Shown piece after piece: positions 8,539 through 17,417 of a stretch of 44,626 nucleotides of DNA. The translations under genes and the position numbers were made by a program. The DNA comes from Candidatus Omnitrophota bacterium (GTDB taxonomy: Bacteria; Omnitrophota; Gorgyraeia; Zapsychrales; Fredricksoniimonadaceae): the NCBI GenBank assembly GCA_015233165.1, contig JADFYF010000009.1, positions 1 through 44,626 of the forward strand. Direction: 5' to 3'. The notes below the pieces were generated by a model, which was not told where the DNA came from, did not search any database, and saw only the letters and a list, made by a program, of their open reading frames with translations. Position 1 is the stretch's first letter; each line of letters begins with the position of its first letter.

Positions 8539-9927
8539 CTACTTTAAACTCAGCCCCTGACGTAAGGCTTCATCAATCAAATCAACAGCCAAATCAATTT
8601 CCTGACGAGTAATGTATAAAGAGGGGGCTAAGGTGAATACATTTTTGTAATAGCCACCGACACCTAAAAGTAACCCTTTGGGTTTACCGCCACCGGCCGT
8701 TAATTGGCCTTCTAAACCGATATTGACAACCCTGTCTGTCAATTCACGATCCGGCGTACGTCCGTCCTTCTGACAAATTTCAATACGCATGGCCAGCCCT
8801 AAACCATCCACCTCGCCGATCTGAGGATATTTCTTCTGCAAGGTTTTTAGACGTTCCACAAAATACCTGCCCTTCTCAGGAACGCTGGTGGCGAAATCAG
8901 AGTCTTCAATCAAATCCATCACACCTAGCGCTGCAGCTGTCCCAATGGTGTTGGACGAATACGTCGAATGAGTTGACCCTGCCGGAAACACGTCTGGGTT
9001 AATCAATTCTTCCTTAGCCCAAACACCCGACAACGGATTAAGGCCGTTGGTGCAGGCCTTTCCAAAGACGATAATGTCGGGAACAACATCAAAATGCTCA
9101 ATCGCCCACATCTTACCTGTACGATAGAAGCCCATATGCACTTCATCCGAAACAAACAAAACCTGATGACGCTCAAGAAGCTTTTTTAATTCTTTGAAAT
9201 AGCCCTTAGGAGGAACAATGTATCCACCGGTGGCCTGAACAGGTTCCACAAAAAACCCGCCATATTCGCAATTCTTCGTCTTAGGATTGACGATAGAATA
9301 ATATTCCGATTCAAATAACTTTGAAAAATCCTTAAAACAGGTCAGATCACAGCACTCGGCATCACTTTTCCCTGAAGGACAACGGAAACGATACGGATAG
9401 GGAACAAAATAAGCTCTGTCTGAAAAATGACCGTAATTCTCGCGGTAACGGTAGCTGGAGGTAATCGATGTGGCTCCCAAGGTGCGACCATGATAGCCGC
9501 CTGTAAAAGCAAACATCGACTGCTTCTTGGTATGGTTGCGGACAATCTTAATCGCATCTTCAATCGCTGCCGCACCCCCGATATTAAAATGCACCCTTCC
9601 CTTAACTCCGAAGGTCTTCTCGACATTCAAGGCAATCTTCTCAGACAACAGAATCTTTTCTTCGTGAAGATACTGGCAGGACAACTGAGGCAGGACGTCA
9701 ATCTGTCCTTTAACAATATTGTTAAGTCGTTCATTCTTATAACCAAAATTAGCCACCGAATGCCACATCTGAAGATCGAGATAGGAGGTATTGTTGCGGT
9801 CAAAAACGAAACTGCCTTCACAACGATTAAAAATCTTAATTTCCTTCGCATAGTGGACGGTATCGCCCCATGAACAATACTTGGCTTCTTTTTCTAAAAG
9901 AATCTTATCTTGCGGATGCTGGCTCAT
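8539..9927 (-). CDS. Class-III PLP-dependent aminotransferase
   Basis: Fold-type I enzyme of the class-III aminotransferase family, which transfers an omega-amino group (as in 4-aminobutyrate, ornithine or diaminobutyrate) to a keto acid. The 462 residues show the family pattern: FAFTGGYHGRTLGAT for cofactor phosphate binding, EPVQATGGY, the cofactor-contacting Asp261 in SDEVHMGFYRTG, and Lys290 in FGKACTNGLNPLSG as the Schiff-base lysine. An unusual feature is a cysteine cluster (Cys183, 192, 193, 197 in RCPSGKSDAECCDLTC) in the loop before the large-domain strand, which could bind a metal or form disulfides. Its start lies 23 bases inside the HAD phosphatase gene, with AAGGGGAAGG as ribosome site, so the two are translationally coupled. 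The exact substrate is not readable. Confidence 0.88.
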   Translation of the reverse strand: MSQHPQDKILLEKEAKYCSWGDTVHYAKEIKIFNRCEGSFVFDRNNTSYLDLQMWHSVANFGYKNERLNNIVKGQIDVLPQLSCQYLHEEKILLSEKIALNVEKTFGVKGRVHFNIGGAAAIEDAIKIVRNHTKKQSMFAFTGGYHGRTLGATSITSSYRYRENYGHFSDRAYFVPYPYRFRCPSGKSDAECCDLTCFKDFSKLFESEYYSIVNPKTKNCEYGGFFVEPVQATGGYIVPPKGYFKELKKLLERHQVLFVSDEVHMGFYRTGKMWAIEHFDVVPDIIVFGKACTNGLNPLSGVWAKEELINPDVFPAGSTHSTYSSNTIGTAAALGVMDLIEDSDFATSVPEKGRYFVERLKTLQKKYPQIGEVDGLGLAMRIEICQKDGRTPDRELTDRVVNIGLEGQLTAGGGKPKGLLLGVGGYYKNVFTLAPSLYITRQEIDLAVDLIDEALRQGLSLK

Positions 9928-10597
9928 AAACCTTCCCCTTTAGATGCTTGTAAACATCGGCCAATGCCGTAAATTCAATGCAATCACGACCATGTTTATT
10001 GAGATATGCTAACAGTGTGTCCTTGGCAAAAACAATGTCAGATTCCATGGCGGCACAAATATCCGAACGGCCATCTCCGACGTAAAGAATAGGATGTTCA
10101 ATGGATCTATCATGAATAAAATGCGTCTTTTTGCAATGGGCGCAAAAGGGGCAATCCGGATTAGAATAAGGAAAGGATGGAATTAGCTCTTCCCCTTTAA
10201 ACTCCAGGTGATTCGCAAAAACAGGTAACCCTCGAATATTATTATTAGCAAAGATCTCTTGAATGATCGGTTCAAAGTTATCGCTTAAGATGACCGGAGT
10301 AACCCCCACCTTGCCCAATAATTCAATAATCTTCACAAAGTAAGCGTCAATCTCAACAGCCGCCAGATAACGGCTCAAGTCCTTCCTTGAGATCCTGACT
10401 TCCTTCATCTGCCCAATCAAACACTGCTTCGTTGTAATCTCTCCTAATTGCCAGGCTTTTTCTAACTTTATCCAGTCTTCACTCAGTGAATAGCATTCAA
10501 TAAGCTCGTAAAGAACATCCCCGACCGTAATTGTATTATCAAAATCAAAAAAAACACGGCAATCAGATAACCTATAATTAACCAATTCCTGCTCCAT
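9905..10597 (-). CDS. HAD-superfamily IB phosphatase (MtnX / phosphoserine-phosphatase-like)
   Basis: Soluble Mg-dependent phosphatase of the HAD superfamily. I use the ATG giving MEQELVNYRL, because the ORF-track start is a TTG with no good ribosome site. The 230 residues contain motif I FDFDNTIT (Asp18 and Asp20, nucleophile and acid/base), motif II LSDNFE, and motif IV VGDGRSDICAA. The stretch CPFCAHCKKTHF resembles MtnX-like members, which dephosphorylate an intermediate of methionine salvage; phosphoserine phosphatase is the other close relative. No other methionine-salvage gene is nearby, so the substrate is open. Overlap with the aminotransferase gene suggests the phosphatase and aminotransferase act on consecutive or paired intermediates. 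That is inference. Confidence 0.8.
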   Translation of the reverse strand: MEQELVNYRLSDCRVFFDFDNTITVGDVLYELIECYSLSEDWIKLEKAWQLGEITTKQCLIGQMKEVRISRKDLSRYLAAVEIDAYFVKIIELLGKVGVTPVILSDNFEPIIQEIFANNNIRGLPVFANHLEFKGEELIPSFPYSNPDCPFCAHCKKTHFIHDRSIEHPILYVGDGRSDICAAMESDIVFAKDTLLAYLNKHGRDCIEFTALADVYKHLKGKVYEPASAR

Positions 10598-10683
10598 TTT
10601 AAAAGCCCCTAACCTTCTATAAGGGTTCCACAAAAGGTTTAATTATAAAGTATTAAATTATTCTGTCCATCATTATTCGGGGG

Positions 10684-11574
10684 CTAATGAGAACTCAGGG
10701 AGGAAAAGAAACGATCTAACTCTGCAGCGACTTTTTCGCGCTCTTGGTCTGCCACAATGACATGGTAGGAGTCTTCCAAAAGGACAATCTCTTTAATTTT
10801 AGAGGCAATCGTATCACGAATGGCATACGCATTCTTGACACTGCTCATGTCATCCTCCCTCGCCTGAATAATCTGCAAAGGGCTTTGAATGAAAGGAATT
10901 CTTGTCTTGAGATACTTCACCAACAAATAATGCTGATAGAGAAGAGCGATAGGATAAAATGGATAGCCGTTTTTCGTCACATCCCCCATATCATTGACGG
11001 TTCTTTGATGATAATACGCGTGAATCCTCTCGCGTACGGCTTCATTCTTAACCCCATAGGGATGCTCTTCTTTAAAGAAAATATAGTATTTCAACGGCGT
11101 GTAAAAACCTAAGGGCAACAGATAACGCCACTTGGTAGCATTCCATCCATCAAAAAAAAGAATCGGAGACAAACAGCTAACTCCTTTGACTCTATCCTTA
11201 AATTCATCCGCCAACAATAACGCCAGCAAAGCCCCCACGGAAAGCCCGGAAACAAAAATCGATTGATCCCCCGCGGCTTCTCGCTCTAAGAAAACCTTGC
11301 GTACCGATGCGTAAAACTCCTGCCACTTGGCTTTTCTAAAAATATCCATTGGCTGGCCGTGCTTAGCCAAACGCGGACAGACCACTGTAAATCCCTTACG
11401 GTTTAAATAAATCGCCAAATAAGCTGTTTCCCTAGGAGAACCCGTTAACCCGTGAATGAGGATAATCGTTGAACCATTGGTTCCCTGATAAAACAAGTTT
11501 CCCGCCTTATCCAATGACTCTTCCGAAGGGGGGTTGATGGATCTATGTGTATTAAATGAAAAGTGAACCGACAT
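10684..11574 (-). CDS. Alpha/beta-hydrolase (carboxylesterase / monoglyceride-lipase-like)
   Basis: The 296-residue protein has the alpha/beta-hydrolase layout: IILIHGLTGSPRETAYL gives the oxyanion-hole HG, the nucleophile elbow is GLSVG (Ser112), QAREDDMSSV probably carries the acid, and His271 in DSYHVIV completes the triad. The HGLTGSP form and overall pattern resemble Est30-type carboxylesterases and monoacylglycerol lipases. There is no signal peptide, so it is likely cytoplasmic. It starts 8 bases after the VF530-like gene and has no clear Shine-Dalgarno of its own, suggesting coupling to that gene. About 85 bases separate it from the HAD gene downstream. Confidence 0.82.
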   Translation of the reverse strand: MSVHFSFNTHRSINPPSEESLDKAGNLFYQGTNGSTIILIHGLTGSPRETAYLAIYLNRKGFTVVCPRLAKHGQPMDIFRKAKWQEFYASVRKVFLEREAAGDQSIFVSGLSVGALLALLLADEFKDRVKGVSCLSPILFFDGWNATKWRYLLPLGFYTPLKYYIFFKEEHPYGVKNEAVRERIHAYYHQRTVNDMGDVTKNGYPFYPIALLYQHYLLVKYLKTRIPFIQSPLQIIQAREDDMSSVKNAYAIRDTIASKIKEIVLLEDSYHVIVADQEREKVAAELDRFFSSLSSH

Positions 11575-11582
11575 AAGGAGGG

Positions 11583-11816
11583 CTATCCCAATTTCTTGTG
11601 CTGCTGTTTATAAACTCTCAAATACAAATCTTCAACCGTTTTTCTGGCCCACTCTGTTTTTCTTAAAAACTGCAGACTGGACTTGATGCTAGGATTAATC
11701 GTAAAACACCGAATATTCACAATCCGACCCATTTCTTCCCAGCCGATATGCTCGACGAGATAATTCAGTATCATCTCTAACGTTACACCGTGAAAAGGAT
11801 CTTTAACCTGTTCCAC
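11583..11816 (-). CDS. VF530-family (DUF2132) small DNA-binding protein
   Basis: 77 residues matching the VF530/DUF2132 family closely along its length: [44 protein letters not shown]-type core, then [13 protein letters not shown]. Members are small helical proteins described as DNA-binding. The start is GTG: AAAGG sits 7 bases upstream and no ATG fits. It leads a short unit with the alpha/beta-hydrolase. What it regulates is not known. Confidence 0.88.
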   Translation of the reverse strand: MEQVKDPFHGVTLEMILNYLVEHIGWEEMGRIVNIRCFTINPSIKSSLQFLRKTEWARKTVEDLYLRVYKQQHKKLG

Positions 11817-11839
11817 ACTTCAACCTTTAACCTAAACAA

Positions 11840-11868
11840 ATAGGGACAGACATAATGCCCGTCCCTAT
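11840..11868 (-). terminator. Candidate terminator hairpin between the 18-residue ORF and the VF530 gene
   Basis: ATAGGGAC and GTCCCTAT form a perfect 8-bp stem around a 13-base loop. On the minus strand it is followed by TTGTTTAGG, which is only partly U-rich, so it may be a weak terminator or an attenuator ahead of the VF530 gene. Confidence 0.5.
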
Positions 11869-11890
11869 CCGTTAACATTGATTAATCAAA

Positions 11891-11947
11891 TTACTTTTTA
11901 ACTTGTTTCTTGCTCTTACCTTTGTTTTTAGGATTTTTATCTCCCAT
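11891..11947 (-). CDS. 18-residue lysine-rich peptide (too short for the ORF track)
   Basis: An ATG preceded by AAGGAG at a 6-base distance opens MGDKNPKNKGKSKKQVKK and then a TAA. Ten of the 18 residues are Lys, Asn or Arg-like positive or polar residues. I recall many bacterial small proteins beginning MGDK-x-PK with a Lys/Gln-rich tail, usually of unknown function, so this may be a shortened member. The same frame remains open upstream with a CxxCC stretch (KCVTCCKAKEPS), but only non-ATG starts are available there. The strong ribosome site is the main support. There is no direct proof of translation. Confidence 0.45.
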   Translation of the reverse strand: MGDKNPKNKGKSKKQVKK

Positions 11948-12061
11948 GGATGGCTCCTTTGCCTTACAACAGGTGACGCATTTACGATCAGGTTTCTTTA
12001 TTGGGATGCATTGTACCAAAATAAAAACTCCCTGCAAACAAAGAATAAGAAAGAATCACAC

Positions 12062-12930
12062 TTATGTCCTTTTTTCCTTCGGTGGTTCTATCTGATGTAC
12101 CGAAGTATGCGTGGCAAGTGTCTGCATCTGGCGAATGGCAATCTGATTTAAACGCTTCAACCGTTCGCCCTGAGGCAGCCCCATATGAATGAACTCAGCA
12201 TTCATGCCCTCAATGTTCGCCATCACAAGCAACTGTTCCACTGTAGCATATTCACGCCTATTACCCTCAAGCTTTGGGTTAGCGTCACGCCACTGTTTCG
12301 CTGTCAAACCAAAAAGAGCCACATTCAAAACATCTGCCTCATTAGCATAGGTCATGACCACTTGAGCTGGTGTGATTTGTGGTGGAATAAGGTTGGCCTT
12401 GATAGCATCCGTGTGAATATGATAATTGAGCTTCGAAAGAGTACGGTTAAGGTCCCATGCGAGAGAAAGACGACGGCTTTCATCCTCCTTAAGTCGACGA
12501 AATTCCTTAACTAAATAGATCTTGAACTCAGGACTAATCCACATACCAAACTCAAAAGCAATATCAGGATAGCATAGGTACCACCATATCGCCCTGCTGC
12601 AGATTTAAGACCAATAGCATTGGTCTTTTCAACCCAATCCTTAACGCTGATCTTATATCTGTTAAGTCCTGCCTGACCTCTAATTATGGCGAATTCGCCA
12701 TAATTAAAATTGGGGTTGAAAATGGATTCCCAAACACCAAGAAACTCCACAGTATTACGATTCCGAAGCCAGTCCGAAATAAAGAATTCTCCATCCTTTG
12801 CCCTAATCATATCCGTCAATGAAATATAATCACCGTCCTTTCCAGAAAGGATAGACACGGGCGTACCCTGTACTTTAATCGAAATACTCTTAATTTTCTT
12901 CATACTGGAAAGGTGTTGTTTAGACGACAT
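12062..12930 (-). pseudogene. KilA-N domain protein gene with a single-base frameshift
   Basis: Two ORFs in different frames form one gene. The first (from 12930, ribosome site GGGGGAAAG) encodes GKDGDYISLTDMIRAKDGEFFISDWLRNRNTVEFLGVWE, a KilA-N DNA-binding domain, and continues KSAAGRYGGTYA. The second resumes with DIAFEFG and MWISPEFKIYLVKEFRRLKED, the expected continuation, followed by a helical region (TPAQVVMTYANEADVLNVALFG) common in chromosomal KilA-N proteins. Between TYA and DIAFEFG there are 5 bases where 6 are needed (AHP-DI would result), which places a one-base deletion at about 12570-12571. KilA-N proteins come from phages and large DNA viruses but are also widespread in bacterial chromosomes with unknown role. 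It may be a true pseudogene or a sequencing error. Confidence 0.82.
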
Positions 12931-13015
12931 TCTTTCCCCCTTTCTTTTTCTTATGCTCAGGGGAAAGCATATTTGAGTTGGTAAGAATACTAAAGACCTG
13001 CTAAATAATAGAGGA

Positions 13016-13044
13016 ATTATATCACAACATATTAAGTTAAAAAC
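13016..13044 (-). promoter_or_regulatory. Candidate sigma-70 promoter for the KilA-N gene
   Basis: The minus strand reads TTTTTAACTTAATATGTTGTGATATAAT; TATAAT at 13021-13016 is a perfect -10 box with an AT-rich but poorly matching -35 about 17 bases upstream. It lies in the 140-base gap between ogt and the KilA-N start. Confidence 0.45.
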
Positions 13045-13070
13045 AGAGACAAAGAAGTTTGGCTTAAAAA

Positions 13071-13547
13071 CTATCCCTGTTCTATCGCCAGCAGCTGACG
13101 CTTGATGACAGGCCCGCCTGCGTAGCCGCCGATAGAACCGTCTGTAGTAATCACTCTATGGCAAGGAATTATAATACAAATAGGATTATGTCCATTGGCA
13201 CTGCCAACGGCTCGGACGGCTTTGGGATTCTTAATCCTCCTGGCAATGTCTTTGTAGGAGGCTGTCTGAGCAAAGGGTATCTTGGATAATTCTCTCCAGA
13301 CCTTCTCCTGAAATGGTGTTCCCGAAACACTCACCGGAAGATCAAACTCTCGTCGTTGTCCTACAAAATATTCTTCTAACTGTTGAACTGTCTTGTACAA
13401 AATCTTGTCCTGAACCCTCGATGGATCGAACGTCTTGATCGTCTTAATATTCTGTTTCTGGAAACAGACTCCCGTGAGGTACTCCTTGGAAGCCACCAAA
13501 TAAAGAGGGCCAATTTTGGATCTCATCACATATTGAATGAGCTCCAT
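13071..13547 (-). CDS. ogt: Methylated-DNA--protein-cysteine methyltransferase
   Basis: Suicide DNA-repair protein that moves the alkyl group from O6-alkylguanine (and O4-alkylthymine) to its own cysteine. 158 residues; the active site IIPCHRVI gives Cys129, followed by the usual GSIGGYAGG and the recognition helix QEKVWRELSKIPFAQTASYKDIA. Length and single-domain form fit Ogt rather than the Ada fusion. Start supported by AAGGAG 7 bases upstream. It follows recQ by 17 bases, so it belongs to that operon and makes a small DNA-repair pair. Confidence 0.95.
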   Translation of the reverse strand: MELIQYVMRSKIGPLYLVASKEYLTGVCFQKQNIKTIKTFDPSRVQDKILYKTVQQLEEYFVGQRREFDLPVSVSGTPFQEKVWRELSKIPFAQTASYKDIARRIKNPKAVRAVGSANGHNPICIIIPCHRVITTDGSIGGYAGGPVIKRQLLAIEQG

Positions 13548-13564
13548 CTAACGCTCCTTTTCTC

Positions 13565-15373
13565 TTAAACAGAATTAATCAAACGGAGGAACATATCGCC
13601 AAATTTTTCTAACTTCTGTTCTCCGACGCCAAAAACCTGCGAGAACTGAGCCTTGGTCTTAGGTCTCCTCTGACACATATCGATCAGGGACTTATCAGAA
13701 AAAATAACATACGGAGGAACGCCTCTTTGATCCGCTAACTGCTTGCGTTTAGCGCGCAACTTTTCAAAAAGCTCCTTATCATAATGCTCTGTGCTGACAT
13801 CCCTGCTGGCTGAAGGTTTAGACAAAATGGTCTCCGCCGGCAGACGATGCCCCTTAAAGGGGCGCTTGTTACTCAAAAGTTCGTACGAATTCTTATTAAA
13901 ACTTAAAACCCCATACTCCTCATCCTTCTCAAGCAATCCTTCGACGATAAACTGCTGCACCAGATACTGCCACTCCTTAATGGACAATGCTTTACCAGCT
14001 CCAAAGGTGCGACAATCCTGATGATTGTAATTGAGAACCTTCTCCGATTGGCTGCCACGAAGCACATTAATCACATGTGAAGCTCCAAAGCGTTCTTCAG
14101 TCTCACTGACGCATTGCAGGAATTTCACTGCCTCAACCGTCAGATCGACCGGCGCTACTACAGGATTAACACAGTTATCACATAAGCCACAGTTTTGAAT
14201 CTTGTAATTCTCACCAAAGTAACTAATCAAAGGAATCCGACGGCATTGACGGGTCTGCGCATAGGCAATGATGGTGTTCAGATGATTGGCCGCAACCCTC
14301 TTTTGATCCGGATCTGTTTTCTGTTCGATAAAATAACGAATCTTTGCGCCATCTCCCGCGGAAAATAACAACAGGCAATGAGACGGCAGTCCATCGCGTC
14401 CAGCTCGACCTGTTTCCTGATAATAGGATTCAATGTTCTTCGGCAGATCATAGTGAACAACAAAACGAACATTAGGTTTATTAATCCCCATCCCAAACGC
14501 AATGGTCGCGACCATAATAGGCACATCGTCACGGATAAATAACTCCTGATTGGTCTGACGGGTTTGATCATCAAGCCCCGCGTGATACGGCAGTGCCTTA
14601 AAACCAAAATAATTCAAATCCTTAGTCAGCTCATCGACCTGCTTACGGGAAAAACAATAAATAATTCCGCTCTGACCTTTAAACTTATTGAGAAACTCAA
14701 CCGTCTGATCCGTGGCACGATTCTTGGGAATCACTTCATAAAACAGATTATCCCGATTAAAACTGGCCAACAGCTCCACAGGAGACTGAAGATTCAGATT
14801 AGTCATAATATCCTGCCTGACCTGTCGAGTAGCCGTCGCTGTCACCGCCAAATACACCGCATGAGGAAACAGCTGCCGAACATCCTTGATGCGTCGATAT
14901 TCAGGACGAAAATCATGCCCCCACTCTGAAATGCAATGGGCCTCATCAATCGTCAAACAATCCACCCGAAGAGAAGACAACATCTCTAAGATATCTTCCT
15001 TAAACAGCGTCTCAGGAGCACAGAAAAGAAGTTTGGTCTTACCAGATATAATGCGGGCCTTATTGCTAAGATATTCCTCAAATGTTAAAGAGCTATTTAA
15101 CAACTCCGCCTCAACACCCAGAGCCTTGAGCTGACTGACCTGATCCTTCATCAAAGAAATCAGTGGCGACACAACAACGGTAAGGCCCTCCATCATCAAA
15201 GCTGGAATCTGATAACAAATCGACTTACCACCACCCGTGGGCATAATCAACATCGTATCTTGTTTATTCAAGACAGCGTCTATGCAGGCCTCCTGCAAAG
15301 GGCGAAACGTCTTATATCCAAAGACCGACTTTAGAATATTCAATTTATTATTATTCATTGTTTGCAACAGCAT
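13565..15373 (-). CDS. recQ: ATP-dependent DNA helicase RecQ
   Basis: 3'-5' DNA helicase of recombination and fork repair. I choose the ATG giving MLLQTMNNNKLN (602 residues); the ORF-track start is an upstream TTG that touches the AGGAG ribosome site. Visible parts: Walker A MPTGGGKS near residue 48, DEAHCISEWGHDFRPEY (motif II plus the RecQ aromatic loop), the SF2 C-terminal domain with QETGRAGRDG, the zinc-binding cysteines (CRRIP...CGLCDNC), a winged-helix region, and a C-terminal HRDC domain (LRAKRKQLADQRGVPPYVIFSD). It starts 12 bases after the DUF4197 gene and is followed by ogt. Confidence 0.96.
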   Translation of the reverse strand: MLLQTMNNNKLNILKSVFGYKTFRPLQEACIDAVLNKQDTMLIMPTGGGKSICYQIPALMMEGLTVVVSPLISLMKDQVSQLKALGVEAELLNSSLTFEEYLSNKARIISGKTKLLFCAPETLFKEDILEMLSSLRVDCLTIDEAHCISEWGHDFRPEYRRIKDVRQLFPHAVYLAVTATATRQVRQDIMTNLNLQSPVELLASFNRDNLFYEVIPKNRATDQTVEFLNKFKGQSGIIYCFSRKQVDELTKDLNYFGFKALPYHAGLDDQTRQTNQELFIRDDVPIMVATIAFGMGINKPNVRFVVHYDLPKNIESYYQETGRAGRDGLPSHCLLLFSAGDGAKIRYFIEQKTDPDQKRVAANHLNTIIAYAQTRQCRRIPLISYFGENYKIQNCGLCDNCVNPVVAPVDLTVEAVKFLQCVSETEERFGASHVINVLRGSQSEKVLNYNHQDCRTFGAGKALSIKEWQYLVQQFIVEGLLEKDEEYGVLSFNKNSYELLSNKRPFKGHRLPAETILSKPSASRDVSTEHYDKELFEKLRAKRKQLADQRGVPPYVIFSDKSLIDMCQRRPKTKAQFSQVFGVGEQKLEKFGDMFLRLINSV

Positions 15374-15385
15374 CACCGACAACTC

Positions 15386-16048
15386 CTATTGGAAGACTTC
15401 TTTTAATAAATCCGTCACTCGGGCCTTGGGGTCTTTTCTGATCTTGGCCTCTTCTTGACCTATCATAAAAAACAGCCCCTCTAAACACTTATTCATCACG
15501 TACTCTTGAGGGTCAAAGGCAGGTAATCGTTCCGCAGAAGGAATTCCCGTATAATTATTCACAATGTCCTTATATTTCTCTGCCACGTCAAATTCTTTCA
15601 TATATCTTTCAATGACTGGTTGAAAAGACTCCTTAAGTTTATTATAGTATTTACTTCTCAAATAATCCGTCGCTGCTGTGTCTGAACCGTGGAGAATCTT
15701 CTGCGCATCATCAATAGACATGGCGGAAATCATATCCAGAAAATAATACCCTCCTATGGGGACAGTCTTTTCAGCTGCACGATTCATACTCAAGATAAAA
15801 TCATCCGCATATCTTCCTATGCCAAGATTCCTGATCGTTTTTTCCATCGTCTTCAGATGATCTGGGAAAAGAATCTTAATAGAATCGTTATTAAAGAATC
15901 CGTCCGTCTTACTTGTGTCTTCAATCGCATTTCTAACGCTAATATTTAAAGCGTCTTTAATTCCTTGTTGGGTCTTATAATCCGTCCCAGAACAAGATGA
16001 AAAGAAGAAAGAAAGAATCATCACTGCCAGGAAACTTCTTATCTTCAT
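15386..16048 (-). CDS. DUF4197 lipoprotein
   Basis: I start at MKIRSFLAVMILSFFFSSCSG: AGGAG lies 7 bases upstream and the residues form a signal peptide with a lipobox-like FFSSCS. The mature 200 residues match DUF4197 from end to end: ALNISVRNAIEDTSKTDGFFNN, ILFPDHLKTMEKTIRNLG, MNRAAEKTVP, GSDTAATDYLRSK and the C-terminal EEAKIRKDPKARVTDLLKEVF. The function of DUF4197 proteins is not established. Its position just upstream of recQ gives no clear functional hint. Confidence 0.9.
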   Translation of the reverse strand: MKIRSFLAVMILSFFFSSCSGTDYKTQQGIKDALNISVRNAIEDTSKTDGFFNNDSIKILFPDHLKTMEKTIRNLGIGRYADDFILSMNRAAEKTVPIGGYYFLDMISAMSIDDAQKILHGSDTAATDYLRSKYYNKLKESFQPVIERYMKEFDVAEKYKDIVNNYTGIPSAERLPAFDPQEYVMNKCLEGLFFMIGQEEAKIRKDPKARVTDLLKEVFQ

Positions 16049-16138
16049 AGATTGTCTCCTATAAACTACTCTTAATATAAAATACATAACTCTTCGAAAT
16101 GCATTGTATCAAAGAAACCACTGACGCGTATTAAGGAA

Positions 16139-17374
16139 CTACTTTATATCCACCGTTTGAATTTCTTTCATGATCTTAGAATGCATGGACAGATAATCAT
16201 CATAAGAGAAAAACAAAATGCCCCCAGGGCTTAATTCTTTAGCTAAGCTATAGGTCAATGCAAATTCACGAGTATTCTTAAAAACAAAAACACCAAGTCC
16301 TACATAAATCTTCTGCCGATCTTCCTGATTAAGCCCCGCCTTGGTGATTTGATAAAACAAACGGCTGTCTCGGGTGTAGTTCATCAGGACCACGTAATCG
16401 ACCAGTTTCTTTTGAATCCATAATTCCCAATCCTGAAACGCAATGGAATACGCCCGTTCTATTCCAGCGACGACGGCACAGGATAGACGCCAGCTAGAAG
16501 CCTTCTCTCTCACCCTAGCTGAAATACGAGCCACCAGATCCGTCACCTGTTTCCTTTTCCAGGCATCCCATAATAAATACAAATCATGGTCATACACATC
16601 TTCCTTGGATGGGTCATGCCCAACTTCTGCCTTAAAACGACTTAAACTCTTTTCACCAAAACCATAACTGATCCCATAGTCGATAAAACGAGAATCAGGG
16701 ATATAAGGCACAGGATAAGGATAGCGGACATAATCCAAATGAAGACCACTCAAGGAAGGGTATCTCGCTATAATATCGTCGACGATATTTAAAATATAAT
16801 CTGAAACACGTTCATCACCAGGCTCTAAGAACAGTTGATCATCCCGTAGATAGAATTTATCGGAATCATTGCAGTCTTCTGTTTTGATAGAACTTCTTAA
16901 TTTCTTATCTCGAGTTAATACCGACTTGCCATATTTATTTAAAATCGGAGCATTCTTATTTTGAGCCAAACTCAAGACATTAACCCACGCGTACACCTTG
17001 ACTCCATTTCTCTTCGCCTCACTCAACAGAAAATCCACAGGATCCTGTCCCATGGTTTTAGTCATTCTTACATACTCATCCTTCTTAGACATCTTACTGT
17101 CATAGTAAGACTCTCCTGCGCGAAAAATCTGTAAATAAATCTCCTGAAGATGATTCTCCTTACAAAAAGCTAACAGCTTTAACACCGCTGCTTTAGAATA
17201 AAGAACCTTCTCCTTAGAAAAAACGGTGACCCATACCCCCTGAACAATGACCTTTTTCTCCTGCACCTTCTTAAGAATCAGCTTGGGAGGAACGGGTGGT
17301 TTTGGTTTAGGAGTTTCGTTACTGCAGGAAACCATCAAACTTAAAACAATCAGACAACCTAGTATTCTTCTCAT
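16139..17374 (-). CDS. Putative glycoside hydrolase-like lipoprotein (GHL10/DUF187 type)
   Basis: The protein begins MRRILGCLIVLSLMVSCS, a lipoprotein signal (lipobox VSCS), then a Pro-rich linker (PKPKPPVPPK). The remaining 365 residues resemble the TIM-barrel GHL10/DUF187 family: GVWVTVF at the start of the barrel, VKVYAWVNVLSL, then GLHLDYVRYPYP, whose Asp is the likely acidic active-site residue, and later VDYVVLMNYTRD. Related proteins are thought to act on cell-wall or surface polysaccharide but the substrate is not known. The first Met in the ORF track is a GTG one codon upstream; I prefer the ATG. It lies 43 bases downstream of usp. Confidence 0.8.
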   Translation of the reverse strand: MRRILGCLIVLSLMVSCSNETPKPKPPVPPKLILKKVQEKKVIVQGVWVTVFSKEKVLYSKAAVLKLLAFCKENHLQEIYLQIFRAGESYYDSKMSKKDEYVRMTKTMGQDPVDFLLSEAKRNGVKVYAWVNVLSLAQNKNAPILNKYGKSVLTRDKKLRSSIKTEDCNDSDKFYLRDDQLFLEPGDERVSDYILNIVDDIIARYPSLSGLHLDYVRYPYPVPYIPDSRFIDYGISYGFGEKSLSRFKAEVGHDPSKEDVYDHDLYLLWDAWKRKQVTDLVARISARVREKASSWRLSCAVVAGIERAYSIAFQDWELWIQKKLVDYVVLMNYTRDSRLFYQITKAGLNQEDRQKIYVGLGVFVFKNTREFALTYSLAKELSPGGILFFSYDDYLSMHSKIMKEIQTVDIK

Positions 17375-17417
17375 CACTTCTTTGAACCCCTCTATCCGTC
17401 CATTCTATTGAAATTAT

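Noticed and set aside
9427-9873. Plus-strand 148-residue ORF
   Set aside because: Antisense to the aminotransferase; no family features.
11903-12151. Plus-strand ORFs MFLALTFV and MLLPLFLG
   Set aside because: Antisense to the 18-residue peptide and the KilA-N gene end; low-complexity hydrophobic translations without ribosome site.
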